Of a stretch of 64,000 nt of DNA, positions 13,916 through 26,310 are shown piece by piece. Location of the stretch: assembly GCF_014529535.1 (NCBI RefSeq), contig NW_023503493.1, positions 20,306,001 through 20,370,000 on the forward strand, in the 5' to 3' direction. The translations under genes and the position numbers were made by a program. Position 1 is the first letter of the stretch. Each line of letters begins with the position of its first letter. The notes beneath the pieces were generated by a model, which saw only the letters and a list, made by a program, of their open reading frames with translations, ran no database searches and was not told the DNA's origin. This stretch comes from Bradysia coprophila (taxonomy: Eukaryota > Arthropoda > Insecta > Diptera > Sciaridae).

Positions 13916-14831
13916 TTTTGATTCTTTCCCTTGGATGGATTTGCATTTGGATTTCTAGGAAGTGAAGAAGATAGAAAAATAAGACTAAAAGTTTTGATTG
14001 ATGAGCCGTTCATACATCACCGATTCCCAAATCACATGGATTTCCCAGATGATTATGGATTAGTCAGTCTTACTACCACAAGGTACTCATACTGAATATA
14101 ACACGATGCAAATGAAAAAAACCCAAAATTTTTGTTCGATATCATCTTCCACTGTGACAACAATTTCCATTTATTCTATTTTCTTCTCTTTTATATAAAA
14201 AACATGTAAAATATAAGGTAAGTTAGAACTTAATTCTACAGAGTTATTCTCGAATTGGCTACAACAAAACACTGAGGAAATTAAATCGATCGAGCGAAAA
14301 AGAACACTAAAAATGAAAGCTAAAATACAAATCTCAAATAAGACACAATGACAAACAATTTTGAAAAGTACGAAAATTACAAACCAAAAATCGACAAAAA
14401 AAATGTTCGTTTAAAAAGAAAGCCGAGTTTCTGTCACATTAAAAAGTTTGGAAACGAAAATGATTTGCTTTGAACACCAAGTCTATTGGCTTTCAGATAA
14501 ATAAATTCGAGCTGAGTGTCTGGTGCTTTTAAGTATTATCAGACCGACCGTTTCATCTTTCAGTTTTAATTTTCTTTAAATTTAGGATTTAATGATAGGT
14601 GTGAAAATGAGAGCTTGCATTGGCCAGACTCAGATTCATTGTAAGACTTTTAACTCTAGATTTTGTTTTTTGTTGTTTAAATACTTGTATCTTAAAAATT
14701 AATAGCTAATACGACTTGTATACCAAAATCACATCCCATTGATGCAGCTGAATCGGTTGCTTTTTGTGAAGTACAAGAGAAATTTTGTTTTCGGTTTTGA
14801 TGTTGTTGTTTGTTCAGCTAGAATCTTTATC
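13916..14831. other. RCC2 3' flank, no gene seen
   Basis: AT-rich DNA between the LINE and the RCC2 stop codon. It presumably includes the RCC2 3' UTR: TTTATT at 14170-14175 reads AATAAA on the minus strand, but it is some 650 bp from the stop. No exon was recognised. Confidence 0.4.
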
Positions 14832-16803
14832 TTAGTCATCGACATCGAATTCTGGTAGTTTCTCATATTTGGCTAATGTTGCCTCATCGTCGGTGTTTAC
14901 CAAAACTAGTGAATGTGACAGACCCATTGCAACCTGCGGCATTTTCATTCCAGTCAACCGAGTCACTTCTTTCGGAACGGTGCTGGATTTTAGCAAATCA
15001 CCAAGTCCCTGTAAACGGAAAATGGAAACACATTTTCAATGAGTGTTACTGGTCGATCTTCATTATGGGGTATTTTTAACATCAAAATGGTTCGTAATTT
15101 GATCGTTAAATCGCTAAATCGTTAAAGTAAAAAGAAACACTCACCAATTCGCCATACGTTGGAGATGCGCCCCAAGCAATAAGAGTATCGTCTGCGGAAA
15201 TGATAATGGAAGTATTCGAACAACCAATGCTAGTGATATGCCAGCCTGATCAATGAAATGACAAAGAAAACGAAAAACAATTATCCACTCGAACTACATG
15301 TAACTGTCCAATCCGCCCTACCTGCAAGATCTTGAACCGGCTTCGGATACATATTCGCTTCACCAGTCTTCTTATTCTGTCCGAACATAAACAGAACGCC
15401 AAGTTCGTTGATAGCCATGCTGTACGAAGAACCGCAGAAAACGCTACGGACGCCACGCGATGACGAGTCGAAAAACTTAATCATCCTAGGAACCATTTCG
15501 TCCTTTTGTTCGGCATGACCCAAGCGGCCAACGCCGCCGAATCCCCAGCTGTACGCTCGTTTCTTCGAATCAATTGCCACCTGTTTAGGGAAATGGAAGG
15601 AAATTATTTTCGAGTTTAGTTGGTTCGAACGTCTGGGTATAATATCATTCAAATCGCAGCAGAAGCGTACAAAGAAATTCGGGCAGATATTACTCACTGG
15701 ATTGATTGATTTTTCTCAGACTCTATTCGCCACATTGGACCGAAAGAAATCCCTTACCGTGTGGTTATTACCGCAACTGAAGTCTACAATCTGAACTCCC
15801 TCGATGGGTGTTATGTGACCATCCTTTGCCTTTTCAATGTACAAGACAATTTTCTTCGGAGACGTTTCAAAGTGGAATGTCATTTTGTTGGAATTGACGA
15901 AATATTTGCCATCTGTATTATGACCCAGCTGACCGTATTCGGGCAATCCAAATGAATGCAAATTGCCTTTAATGTCCAATATGACGGAAAAATCAGCGCC
16001 GCATGCAACTTTGATAATCGGAGGCCCACGATAATTAATCCGAGTCGGTTTTTGAACGATCGGAGTAGTTGAACCGATGCCACATTGACCACTTTTGTTA
16101 TCACCACAAGCGTACACGGTGCCAGTATCTGCATGTTAGACAATTTTCGTTTTAAATGTTATTTCCATCATGGAGCACTGTGGTTCCTTTACATACCTGT
16201 CAGAAATAGTGAGTGGTTACGTCCACAAGCTGCCTGAATAACATTGACGTTCTCCAATTCGGCAATGACGGTGGGTGTTTCATACACTTCTAATTTGGGA
16301 TGACCTAACTGGCCAAACTGATTTCGTCCGAAACTCATTGCTTTACGATCCATGTTGAGTAGGATGCTATGAGCCGAACTACATCCGCTTACGATCAAAC
16401 GATACTGAACGGAATAGGGAAAAAAAGGTTGAACGATTGAGTATTGACGATCAAATATGAGTGCGTCAGTTCAGCATACCTTCTCGTCGGTGAATCGATT
16501 GAACACATAAAGATTCGGTCGGATTTTAGTCACTTTTCCTTTCGGATCACGACGTCCAGTCAAATCCCATGTAACCATACCGGCAACCATCAGTTTACCG
16601 GGATCACGATCGTATGTTTTCAACAATTCTTCCGGCAGTTTTGTCGGTACCTCATCGTTCATGATGATCACTTCAATATCACCACCAGTCTTAACATCAT
16701 CGTCGATCGTATCGGATGTGTCTGATTCAAAATCATCGTCAGTTTTCTTCTTGCGACCCCTTTTCGCTGGAAGAGGTTTATCGGATTTGCGCTTTGAAGA
16801 CAT
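14832..16803 (-). CDS. RCC2: RCC2 (TD-60) homolog, RCC1-repeat protein
   Basis: Beta-propeller protein of the RCC2/TD-60 family, which acts at centromeres and the midzone and in small-GTPase regulation. Six coding exons: 16480-16803, 16197-16404, 15758-16128, 15322-15580, 15145-15245 and 14832-15008, with phases 0, 1, 0, 1 and 0 at the joins; 479 aa in total (human 522). The N-terminus is a short basic/acidic tail (KRGRKKKTDDDFESD), consistent with nuclear localisation. RCC1 blades follow: SFGRNQFGQLGHP, ACGRNHSLFLTG, YACGDNKSGQCGIGS, ACGADFSVILDIKGNLHSFG, SWGFGGVGRLGHAEQKDEM and the final AMGLSHSLVLV. The blade SWGFGG.GRLGHAEQKDEMVPR and the C-terminal KLPE match RCC2 rather than RCC1. The ATG chosen is the only one preceding the family-aligned sequence in exon 1. 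No breaks were seen. Confidence 0.93.
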
Positions 16804-18174
16804 AGTCTCTTAGTGTTCTTGCTGAGTTTGGCTTGTCCGAGCTACGACATGAAAAATTCGCTTGGTTAATGATTTGTCGCCTTACATAAAATCGAGTGAT
16901 GGGGGAGGGTGTAGGTTTTTACTAGACACCTTTCGAAAACTGTCGTAAATAAATCCAGACTCGACACAAACAATTTTCAATGTTGTGTGCATTGACGCAA
17001 TTGTGTCTTTACCCAGATTCAAAGAAAAACAAAACCGCGACGATTCGATTTTGAATGAATTATGCTTCCACACCGACAAAAGATCATTGTACTCTTCACG
17101 AGAACGAAATGTAACACATAAAAGGTGAAAAAAGTATGTGCTTAACAATGGATAAAATTTTACGAATATAAAACCTATCTATCATCTCATATTGGTATGA
17201 GTGTATGAGCATCGGCGTCCCAGACCGTACGATACTTGTATAGGTAAAGACAAAGTAATAAATGAACGCTGACGAATTTGTGTAATTAAAACGCAATTTA
17301 TGTCCACTCAAACTACTAGATATTGGAATTAAATTCCATTTAAAGTACTGATTTGAGATTCAAACATTACCCGTAGAACCCAAACAACAAAACGATTGTG
17401 AGATCTTGAGCGACAAAAAATACAAAAGAAAAAAACAAAATGAAGCATTTTTTCACAGCTGCCTGGCCTGAGTCAATGTTCCAATTCTAACGATTTTATT
17501 GTCTATTTCACTTACTACAAAAACTGCTACAAATTACGCACAATTCGACTACTAACAATACTTCGATACTCAGACAACGCAAGTGATGCTGCAATTTGTA
17601 TATATTTACCTTAATTTAGCTTCTAATGAAATTTTACTGTTTCACGAAAGCGCGGAGAAGAAATGTTTGACATATGCCGGATAGCAGTGAAGTTAGGTCA
17701 GTTTTATGTTGCTTGATTTGTCGATTTACAATGAAGGATTTATCTTTGGTATAAAGTGGCAAGCGTATCACGGGTACACTAGATATAACCGATATAACTC
17801 TTGATTTACATAGCATTTGCATTTGCTGCCAATTTTCTATTGATTCATTTCAATGTAGTGTTAAAGGAGAATGCCAAAAAGAGTGTGCCCCCATGGAGCT
17901 CAGTTAAATTACCTGGTTTGTTCATACAAATTTTGACAGATCACCCATCGAGATGATTAAGTGGTCTTCTTTCTCTCTTTCAACTTTCTTAAAATTTAGC
18001 AGCAAATGGAAGTTTGATATTTAATGACAACGCGAAGAGAGCTAAAAACAATAACATGACAAGAGATAAAAAGTTGAAAAGTCGGAAAAGTCCAGTTTTC
18101 GTTTCTTGCCTTTGCTAAAACATTTTTAGAGCTCGTACAGTAATTCTTCATTAAGTTTAACCAATAGACTATTG
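16804..18174. other. RCC2 upstream region, no gene seen
   Basis: This holds the RCC2 promoter and leader. Open frames here (for example 16882-17148 minus) have no family resemblance. The last part grades into the foldback repeat that follows. Confidence 0.4.
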
Positions 18175-18735
18175 TGATGATAGAGAAAGAAATATTTTGA
18201 CAATTACCCCAAGGCAAGTTATAATAAACTGGTCTTCGGTCCTCTCGCTCGCATCGTAACATGTTGAAAGAGAAGCAAATATTTTGACAAGTACCTCAAG
18301 GCAAGTCATAATTAACTAGTCTTCGGTTTTCTCGCTCTGATCATAATAGTCTATGAATTTTGACAAGTCTCCTGACATAAATTATGTGGGTAAACCTGTC
18401 AAAATGTTCACAGTGAACTTCACCGGACATTGCTGTACGTGACGTACCCTATAGAATGTTACGATCAGAGTGAGAAAACCGAAGACCATTTAATTACGTC
18501 AAAGTATTTGCTTCTCTTTCAATATATTATGATGTGAGTGAGTGGACCGAAGACCAGTTTATTATAACTTACGATGGGGTACTTGTCAAAATATGTTTTT
18601 CTCTTTCATCATATTATTCTATAACTTGCCTTGGGGTACTTGTCACAGTATTTGCTTCTCTTTCAATATGTTTTGATGTGAGTGAGATTACCGAAGACAG
18701 TCAAAATATTTATTTCTCTTTCCTCATATTATTCT
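18175..18735. repeat. Complex foldback repeat
   Basis: Units of about 100 bp built on a cassette with AAATATTTTGACAAGTACC, CAAGGCAAGT and CTTCGGTxxTCTCGCTC occur in one orientation at 18175-18345. They recur in the inverse orientation at about 18455-18735 (GAGTGAG..ACCGAAGACC, GGGGTACTTGTCA, AGTATTTGCTTCTCTTTC). The centre at about 18350-18450 is unique. This is a foldback-type non-coding repeat with diverged arms. Confidence 0.65.
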
Positions 18736-18914
18736 ATATCATGAAACGCTGGACAGAGCTCATTTTGCTCATTTTTATTGTTGACACACGACTATTCGAC
18801 TCTGCATTGTAAATTTTATTCGTATTTAAAGAGTCATCTAGACCAAAACTTTGCGTAGAACGAAGAAGAGCCAAAAAAGACAACAAAAAGTAAATAAATT
18901 TTCCAATCAAAAAA

Positions 18915-19784
18915 ATGTCTGAAGAAACGTCTAAGGTCGACGATAAAAAATCGCTGAAACGAAAATTCAAAGAAATTAATAGATCCAAAGAAGCGAAGAA
19001 ACCCCCAATGCCAGTCTATGGTAAATACAACATTTTGAAAATGTTGAAAGAAAATCATTGCCTCATTGCTGATGAAGAACAACTGGTGAATGCCTTTCCG
19101 AGAAACAAACGATACGACCTGGACGATATTAAAGGTATGCCTTAAAGTCAATAATTACGCTCACTGGCTTTGACTTCAGCAATCGCATTTATTGACAGGT
19201 TTCGTAAACAAAACTGCCCAAAGGTCACAGGCAATCACCGAGAAAAGCAACAAAACAAAAGAATTTAAAAGGGCAAATGATCTGGTCAAGTGTATTGAGG
19301 AGTGTGATAGCCCGAACACCGAGCGAAACCTGGACATACCTTTGTCGTTGAAAACAATCACCGATGTTTTCAATTACACGGACGAGGAAGTGGATGTCCG
19401 AATGCTTTACCAAACACTCACCAATTTTTCATTGGGCTTCCCTACGTGTCACATGGACCAAACAACCAACGACTTTTTATATGGAGTCTATAAAGTGAGT
19501 GTCGCAGAATTCGGATTATCATTTCTATTGCCGGTCGGCTAATTTTCCTCTTCGCGCAGGAATTCATTGATCAAGTGCATACACCAGAATTCCAAGAGGA
19601 CGTCAAAAGGTATCAAAAATTCTTCAATGGCAGAGCAAGTGGGGAAGATGATCGGCCCGATGTGAAACATCCAACCGATTTCAGTGATATGGAATTTGTT
19701 GTAAGGAGCACATTCAATTGTCCGTCGATGAATCCACTAAACATTCCGTATTCGCTTTTGAACAAACCGAAAGATTCGGTTTAG
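18915..19784 (+). CDS. Unrecognised 246-aa protein, three exons
   Basis: I do not recognise this family. Coding exons 18915-19134, 19199-19494 and 19560-19784 join in phases 1 and 0. Both introns are about 65 bp with consensus ends (G|GTATGC..GACAG and GTGAGT..CGCAG). The N-terminus is strongly basic (KSLKRKFKEINRSKEAKK, residues 13-30), a possible nuclear localisation signal. The middle is mixed-charge and probably helical (ITDVFNYTDEEVDVRMLYQT). The C-terminus has NCPSMNPLNIPYSLLNKP. No signal peptide, membrane segment or zinc motif is visible. It lies 0.2 kb after the foldback repeat and faces away from RCC2. The three phase-consistent exons make a real gene likely; the function is unknown. 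Confidence 0.75.
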
Positions 19785-20506
19785 ACCAAAACGGTTATGA
19801 TTGATTTTATCCATTTTTATACTCTTCATACGTTGTTGTTTTTATTAATTGTTTAAATTGCACAGTGAGTGTGGACGAATTTTTAAATGTCATCGACATG
19901 ATTCTTCAGTTGAATTAAAATTATTGGACAAAAAGAAAAATTGGAAAAAAAAAATAGTTTTTCAAACATTGGAGGAAAGTCAGAGGGGCAAACTGCTCCC
20001 GAAAGTCATGGTACAACGTAGGGTCTAGAAAAGTCATCATACAAATACACGTAAAGTCAAAGTTCAGCTCGATAGTGGAGTTGATAAGGACCAAAACGTT
20101 TACATTTTGGGTAGAGATGATCTGATGATTGGAGGTTGTTATGTATGTGAAATAAAAAATTTCTGGGGAGGGAGCCAAAAATTTCCAACTCTCTTACCCT
20201 CCTTTTCACCCCTTCAAAGTTGATTTGCAGGACCTCTGTGATTTTTAGAGACGCGACCGCTAACCGTGCAACATCGATATGAGGCTCAAATGAAAGGTAA
20301 AAGATCCAATTTTTTTAGTGAGAAAAAAAATAGGGAAAATTCCGTTTTCCCAGTAGTTTTTCCGGGTTAGCCGGAATTCCCTCAGAAATTTGCATGAAAA
20401 TTAAAGTTCAATGTGAAATAACTTTAGAAATATTATTTTCAGAACTATTTGATGTTAAACTCAAATGTTCTCTATTCTATTCCGCACAACTTTTCTGAAC
20501 AAAGCA
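19785..20506. other. Intergenic DNA with possible old repeat
   Basis: No coding exon. Near 20286 the minus strand reads TTACCTTTCATTTGAG, a motif that recurs inside the tandem-repeat elements at 27.8, 38.6 and 57.5 kb. Part of this stretch may therefore be an old copy of that family. Confidence 0.35.
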
Positions 20507-20628
20507 TACAATCGCTAAACCGAACTGGTGTGCATAAGTTATTTTGCACCAGCTGGTCACATATAATTCCAAATGGGACCAGCTGGTGCAAAATAACGTA
20601 TGCACACCAGTTCGGTTTAGCGATTGTA
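20507..20628. mobile_element. 122-bp near-perfect palindrome (MITE)
   Basis: Two arms of about 52 bp are complementary with a single mismatch that I could see (CTTATG against CGTATG). They surround an 18-base centre. Outer ends read TACAATCGCTAAACC and GGTTTAGCGATTGTA, so TA flanks both ends, as expected for a Tc1/mariner-type target site. It is non-coding, and the near identity of the arms suggests recent insertion or ongoing arm correction. Confidence 0.75.
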
Positions 20629-21878
20629 ATTATTAAAAAATTATTATTAGTTCAAAAGGGCGGTATAGAAATGAATGAGGAACAATCCGCTTAACATAAG
20701 ACAGTTGTGTATCAGAAATATTTTGAAGGTTAATTGAAATAAACCAATAATTGTCATCATTAATCTTGAAAGAAAATTCCAGAAAACCCGGAAAAGCTAC
20801 TGAAATACTAAATTTGTGAAAAATAATTTCCCCAAAAATAAACTTGACTGTTTTACCTTCAATTTGAGCCCAATGTCGTGGTTGTACGATTTGTTGTCGC
20901 GTATCTAAAAATCGAAAAATAAAAAAATCGCCACTTGACGTGATGTCGGAAAATCGACCCTGAATCGACAATTTTTTTCTTAGTTGTATGAGAATGGGGG
21001 AAGCATCTAGTGCGGCTTAACAGACCATCGTTTTGAACTCCCCAAGGGTCCCTCTATTTAGAACAGCAATCAATTTTTTGGGTGCATTTTCGGTAAAACT
21101 TTATTTTTGTTCATTGGGGGTGTGCAGTCTCTCATAAGGCCAAGGCTTGAAAACTATGTTATACTATCCCACTGTAGTTTTTGAGCGCCAGGAGTCCAAC
21201 GATTACATTTTGACGAGAATGAAATTGGAAAATAAAATTTTCAAAAGTTGAACCTTTGTCAACGAAGGTCAATGAAAATCGGTTCCCGGAATCACATGAT
21301 AGCTACACGCGTTCGAGATCATCATGATGGCTTCATCATTTTGGTATTTGTGACTGGAACTTTATCATTTTTCTTATCTTTCATTGGGTTCGATGATGGA
21401 ATTGAGTGATATTCCAAATGTTACTAAATTTTAAGAATTTTAACGTAGCAATTTCGCACGAGTCCCAGTAGTAAACGTTATTCGTTTTCCATCGGTTACT
21501 TGAAATCGTTTCATGACAGGACAAGGGAATATTATTGGGGAATCTGAAATTACTGAACATATTGCCGAAATTTATCGGTTAATAGTTCCAATGTTTTTCA
21601 GCCTGTGAGATAATTCCCCGGGTCATAATACATGTAGTTTCCCAGAAAAGTAAAGTATTTTACTCAAAATAAAAGATTTGAAGAAGTTTTTTGAAGATCA
21701 TTTCGTTATTATTCATATTCAATCAAATTCACTCATTTAAGGGTTCCGAAAATCTTGATTTCTCGACCGGCATGACGAATGAAAATTCGATTTTTGGAAA
21801 AAAAAAGTTTAAAAATTGCTTAACAAAAAGGTGTCCTACACATAATTAATAACATGACGAATGTAATTGGCTGGTTGG
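20629..21878. other. Intergenic DNA, no gene seen
   Basis: This lies downstream of the minus-strand NuSAP-like gene. Open frames (for example 20633-20971 minus) resemble nothing known to me and lack exon-like boundaries. Confidence 0.4.
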
Positions 21879-23415
21879 CTACAATTCATTCTGAGTTTCA
21901 CGATATTTCATTTGCAACTCAAATCGTCGATTCAAGCGAACGCCATTCAAACGATTCGAGCTTTGTGGATGAGTTTTTGGCACAGGTCGAGCTTTGTACG
22001 CCTGCTGACGCCTAGAGGAACGATTCTCCACGGTCTTTTTGTCTGGTAATGGCGCAACGATCTTCGGGTCGGATATTCCGGTGAATTTGAAGACTGCATC
22101 GCGATTCGATCGTTCTTGAAGCACTTCAAGTTTTGGAGCAGCCTGCAACAATTTGGTTAATGGCACAACGTTCTTAGGATTCGGGCGTTCTTGAAGCAAT
22201 TCAACTTTCGGAGCAGCTCGCAATGATTTCGATCGCGATGATTTGGGTAATTCGTTCACCGCTTCGGCAACGTGTGTAATGTTGGAGGGACCAGCTTGCG
22301 TATTGTCCAATTTACGAACAACTTTCTTCGATTTGGTGGATTCAGTGTTTGCAACCTTTCCTTGTGAATAACCTGAAAGCAATTGTTAAAAATGTAGTGC
22401 GTTTAGTAATCGGGTGGACCCTCGATCATTTTACCTTTACCCTCTTTTTTTGACGAGGCCGCTTTCATTCGCTCTTCACGCTTTCGAACGGTCACATCAA
22501 TCGATTCCATTTTCTCAAACATTTTCTCGTGAATGGCGCTGAAATTGGGCATTTTACTTGTGGCCTGTTTTCTGTTTGTCGACGTCCGCTGATGATTTAG
22601 TTGATTAGATTTAGCAGCTGAAGATGATGGTTTCATTGATGGACTGTTGTTGAATGTTACGCGTTTTACATTACCATTTGTCTTGATTTCATCGGCGATT
22701 CGATCTTTTTTGCCAGTCGAAAGTTTTATTTCATTTGCTAGATTATTACGATGATTTGTGGACGACACCTTACGAATGTATGGAGTGCCCTTTGACTGTT
22801 TTGGTACGTTATAACGAGGGGTAGTGGTGCAGGCCAATCGTTTTAACGGTTTTCTAATACTTTTGCGACGAGTTGTCATTGATCCTTGTTGATCGTCACC
22901 ACTACCATCATTCGCAATTTCCTCGGTTTTATGGATCGAATCAGTCAGATCAATAACTGATGCTTCACTATCGTCAGTCATCAAGGCTGAGATCCCAGAA
23001 ATATCAAGATCGTCGCTAATTGCACTTTTATCATTTTCATTGCATTCGCCATCAACTATGTTACTTGAAACGGAACCAGCTAAGGTAACATTTTCGTCCT
23101 TAGAACGCAACGAAAATGATTTACTACCGGAGAGCTTATCACGGGCTGTTGGCATAATGGTTGAAACGTGTCCGCGATTTTTGTTGTCCGACTTGTTATC
23201 AACATCATTGGTACTTGGCAATGTTTCATTATTCTCTAATTTGGCAATAGCACTCGATTGCGGTTGTTGCGTTGTCTTTCGATTTCGTTGACCGTTAGAC
23301 GCTGGATTTCAGTGAATGAAAATAAATGGTTTTGTGTTAGAACATTTCCGAAACAATTCATTGTTAATTGGTTTACCAGCCAACATCCGTACGTACCTTT
23401 TTTCGTTCTTGCCAT
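21879..23415 (-). CDS. Basic NuSAP-like spindle/nucleolar protein
   Basis: Three coding exons, 23397-23415 (only 19 nt: MARTKK), 22435-23301 and 21879-22372, join in phase 1 at both junctions and give 459 aa. The protein is low-complexity, Ser/Lys-rich and very basic. The best landmark is NFSAIHEKMFEKMESID near residues 259-275. It resembles the conserved helix of NuSAP-type microtubule-binding proteins (NFxxxHxxxFxKMESI), which crosslink spindle microtubules near chromatin. There is an RDKL destruction-box-like sequence near residue 60 and a basic C-terminus (RLNGVRLNRRFELQMKYRE). Exon 3 holds a doubled phrase (PKVELLQERPNPKNVVPL and PKLEVLQERSNRDAVFKF). The gene structure is well supported; the family name is an inference from one motif. 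Confidence 0.7.
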
Positions 23416-25021
23416 GTTTGATCAACAAATTTAGTTAAAATACAACAAAAAACTACAAAATATAGCGACCGTTGTGATTATTTGTTACTGTCACTGTCAC
23501 AAATTTTAAAAACCATCGCAGCCATCCCAGTTCATAAGTGAACGGCCGTTTTATAGTCTGTGGAGCGGTAAATTCAAAATAATACCTTACCGTTAAAAGG
23601 CAATGAATATAAACTCTCAGGTGTGTCTAATGTCACCAGAAGAAATTACGATTTTAAGAACGTTTTCGAACGCACTCATTTTCATATCATTTTAAGGAAT
23701 AACAAGAAATTTTAACAAGATAAATCGTCCTCTTTTGGAAAATCGGAGATACCTGGTATCATACATTCATTGGTGAAAGGAGTCGTTATCGATATTAGGC
23801 TATGGCTTTCCCATTTCCAAGCGGCACAATAAAGGCCAAACTAAAAATTTAATTACAAAAGGTACTCTATCAATCAACAGTTCTGCTAGTCTCTCTATAC
23901 AACTCAAGATTTTATAGATTTTCAAAGGGGTAATAAATGGTCACGCCAGAATGGGTCATTTTTTGTTTGGTGTGACAATGAACTAGTAACTTTAAAACTG
24001 CCAAACGGTCAAAACAGTACCTTATTGGAGAGGCTTGCTTCTTAGGCTTCTTAGCAACGACTATTTTTGGAAAAAAAAATAATTTTCCATATTTTTGCAA
24101 TTTTCTCAAATTTTTCTACATTTTTCTACGAGAAAATATCAAAAATTGTGAGCAGAATGTTATTACAAAAATAGTCCATGCTTTTGAGTCAGTCTTTTAC
24201 CGAGTGGAGTCATCAGAATAGTACAGATTCGATCACGGGAGTAAAGTAAACCACTTTGTACATACACCAATTTTGCTTAACCTGAGATGAAAAGCTCAGA
24301 AGCGTAAATATACATTATAATAGAGTCTTTTACTTGCCAGTCTGAAAGACGTAGAAAATATGTGTTTACCACAATATCCTTGGGCAAGGGAAGAGTGTTT
24401 AAACTCTGTTTGTCCTATTTTTATTTTATTTTTTAATAGTTTAATCGTTTTATTAGGCAGCTGAAGCGGGATTTAAAAAAAAACGGTAAGAATCAGCGAT
24501 GAATGAAGAGAGTTTTGTCCTCTGGATGTCCTATAAAGTCTTTTTATTCAAAACCGTGAGGTAAAATTAACTTTACTTTACTAGTGAGGTAATTTGGCCA
24601 TTCCCTGACTAGTGAAAACCCTTTCCCTCGCTCGTAAAGTAAAACGCCATCATGAACCGAAGCGATAGCGGAGGTTCGTGACGCTAGTCGACTCCCTAAG
24701 AAAAGAAAACAACCAAAGGGAGACTAAGGAACCTATATATAGGCGAACATTTTAACTTTTCCATACTGAACCAAATCAAAAAAAAAATATGTTCAAACGA
24801 AAGTGCTCGTCAATACGAGTTCAACGAGCTATAGATCATTAAAAACAGTGGTCTACATCCGGAGAAAATACCACTTGAAAACCACTTGAAATGAAGCATC
24901 TTCACACATTTTCAGCACATTTTCCATATTTGAATTAATAGAAATGTTTCATGTGGGTTTGATATACGTATCGAACCACTACATCTGTTTGCGAAAACTG
25001 CGCTCGCACTTTTGCTAAAAC
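23416..25021. other. Intergenic DNA rich in short inverted and T-rich repeats
   Basis: Holds the NuSAP-like promoter. Near 23613-23700 there is a short dispersed repeat (CGCACTCATTTTCATAT) that recurs near 61945. No exon was recognised. Small inverted segments occur at 24555-24670. Confidence 0.4.
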
Positions 25022-25190
25022 TTACCGTGGATTTACATAGCAACGTAAAAGTGACAGATGCAATGTTTTTTAAATACTGCAACCCGAAATTTCATTCATA
25101 AAATTAAAATTATGAATGAAATTTCGAGTTGCCGTATGAGAAAATTTTTGCATCTGTCACTTTTACGTTGCTATGTAAATCCACAGTTAT
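25022..25190. mobile_element. Hairpin MITE, about 168 bp
   Basis: The arms GTGGATTTACATAGCAACGT..GACAGATGCAA and TTGCATCTGTC..ACGTTGCTATGTAAATCCAC are complementary. A second inverted pair inside (GAAATTTCATTCATAA / TTATGAATGAAATTTC) makes the whole element one long hairpin. Non-coding. Confidence 0.75.
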
Positions 25191-25579
25191 ATTAATTCAA
25201 TCTTAACACTTTTTCATCGGCAAATCAATAAATTTTATTGAAGTTTTTTACTTAATTTCTGTAAATTTAATAAAAGCCATTATTTCATTCATATGACAAA
25301 AATATGACAGCTACATTTCTATTATAATGATTGTGTAGTAGATCAGTGTTGCCGTGCTTCATATAAAATGTGCGCGAAATTATGAATTTGAAAAATTTGT
25401 TTGTTCGCAAAATTTTTGGATCATTTTGGAATTTCAGGTTTCAGGTTTCAATTTGGAATTTGTTTTAGGGTTAGAATGTCCAACAAAATGGTGGAAAGCA
25501 GCCATCTTGGAAATTCTTTGATTTTTTTGTATTTATTGTATTTAGGCCTATATGGCACATACATACTTGCAGTAAATTG

Positions 25580-26310
25580 ATAATCATAGAGTTTCGTTGA
25601 CGGATAACTTTTTCCGGCATTTCAAGAAAATTGCGGCCATCTTGAAATTTCGTATTTTTTAGATATTTTCGGCTACAGATAGTTGGGAAAAGTATCGCTT
25701 GTACAGTTTCGTTGACGGAAGACTTTTTTCGATATTTCAAGATCATTGCGGCCATCTTAAAATTTCGTGTTTTTGAGATATTTTCGGCTATACGGCATGT
25801 AGATAGTTGGGACAAAGTGTCACTTGTACAGTTTCGTTGGTGGAAAACTTTTATCGATATTTCCAGAAAATGACGGCGATCTTGAAATTTCGTATTTTTG
25901 AGATATTTCCTGCTGTACGGCATGTAGAGAGTTAGGATAAAGTGTCGCTTGTACAGTTTCGTTGGTGGAAAACTTTTATCAATATTTCCAGAAAATGGAA
26001 GCCAGCTTGAAATTTCGTATGTCTGAGATATTTTCGGCTATACGGCATGTAGAGAGTTGGGATACAGTATCGTTTGTACAGTTTCGTTGGTGGAAAACTT
26101 TTATCGATATTTCCAGAAAATGGCGGCCATCTTGAAATTTCGTATTTTTGAGATATTTCCGGCTATATGGCATGTAGAGAGTTGGGATAAAGTGTCACTT
26201 GTACAGTTTCGTTGACGGTAAACTTTTATCGACATTTCAAGAATACGGCGGTTATCTTGAAATTTCATATTTTTGAAAAATTTTCGGCGATACTGCATGT
26301 TCAACTTAAG
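25580..26310. repeat. 125-bp tandem satellite, about 5-6 copies
   Basis: The phrase GTACAGTTTCGTTG starts at 25701, 25826, 25951, 26076 and 26201, exactly 125 bp apart each time. A diverged unit precedes these near 25590 and a decayed one follows near 26540. Each unit carries ATCTTGAAATTTCGTAT and GGCATGTAGAGAGTTGGGA. Minus-strand open frames across it are translations of the repeat, not a protein. The core GGCCATCTTGAAATTTC resembles, in inverse orientation, the CAAGATGGCGGC of the array at 56.8-57.2 kb. Confidence 0.9.
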
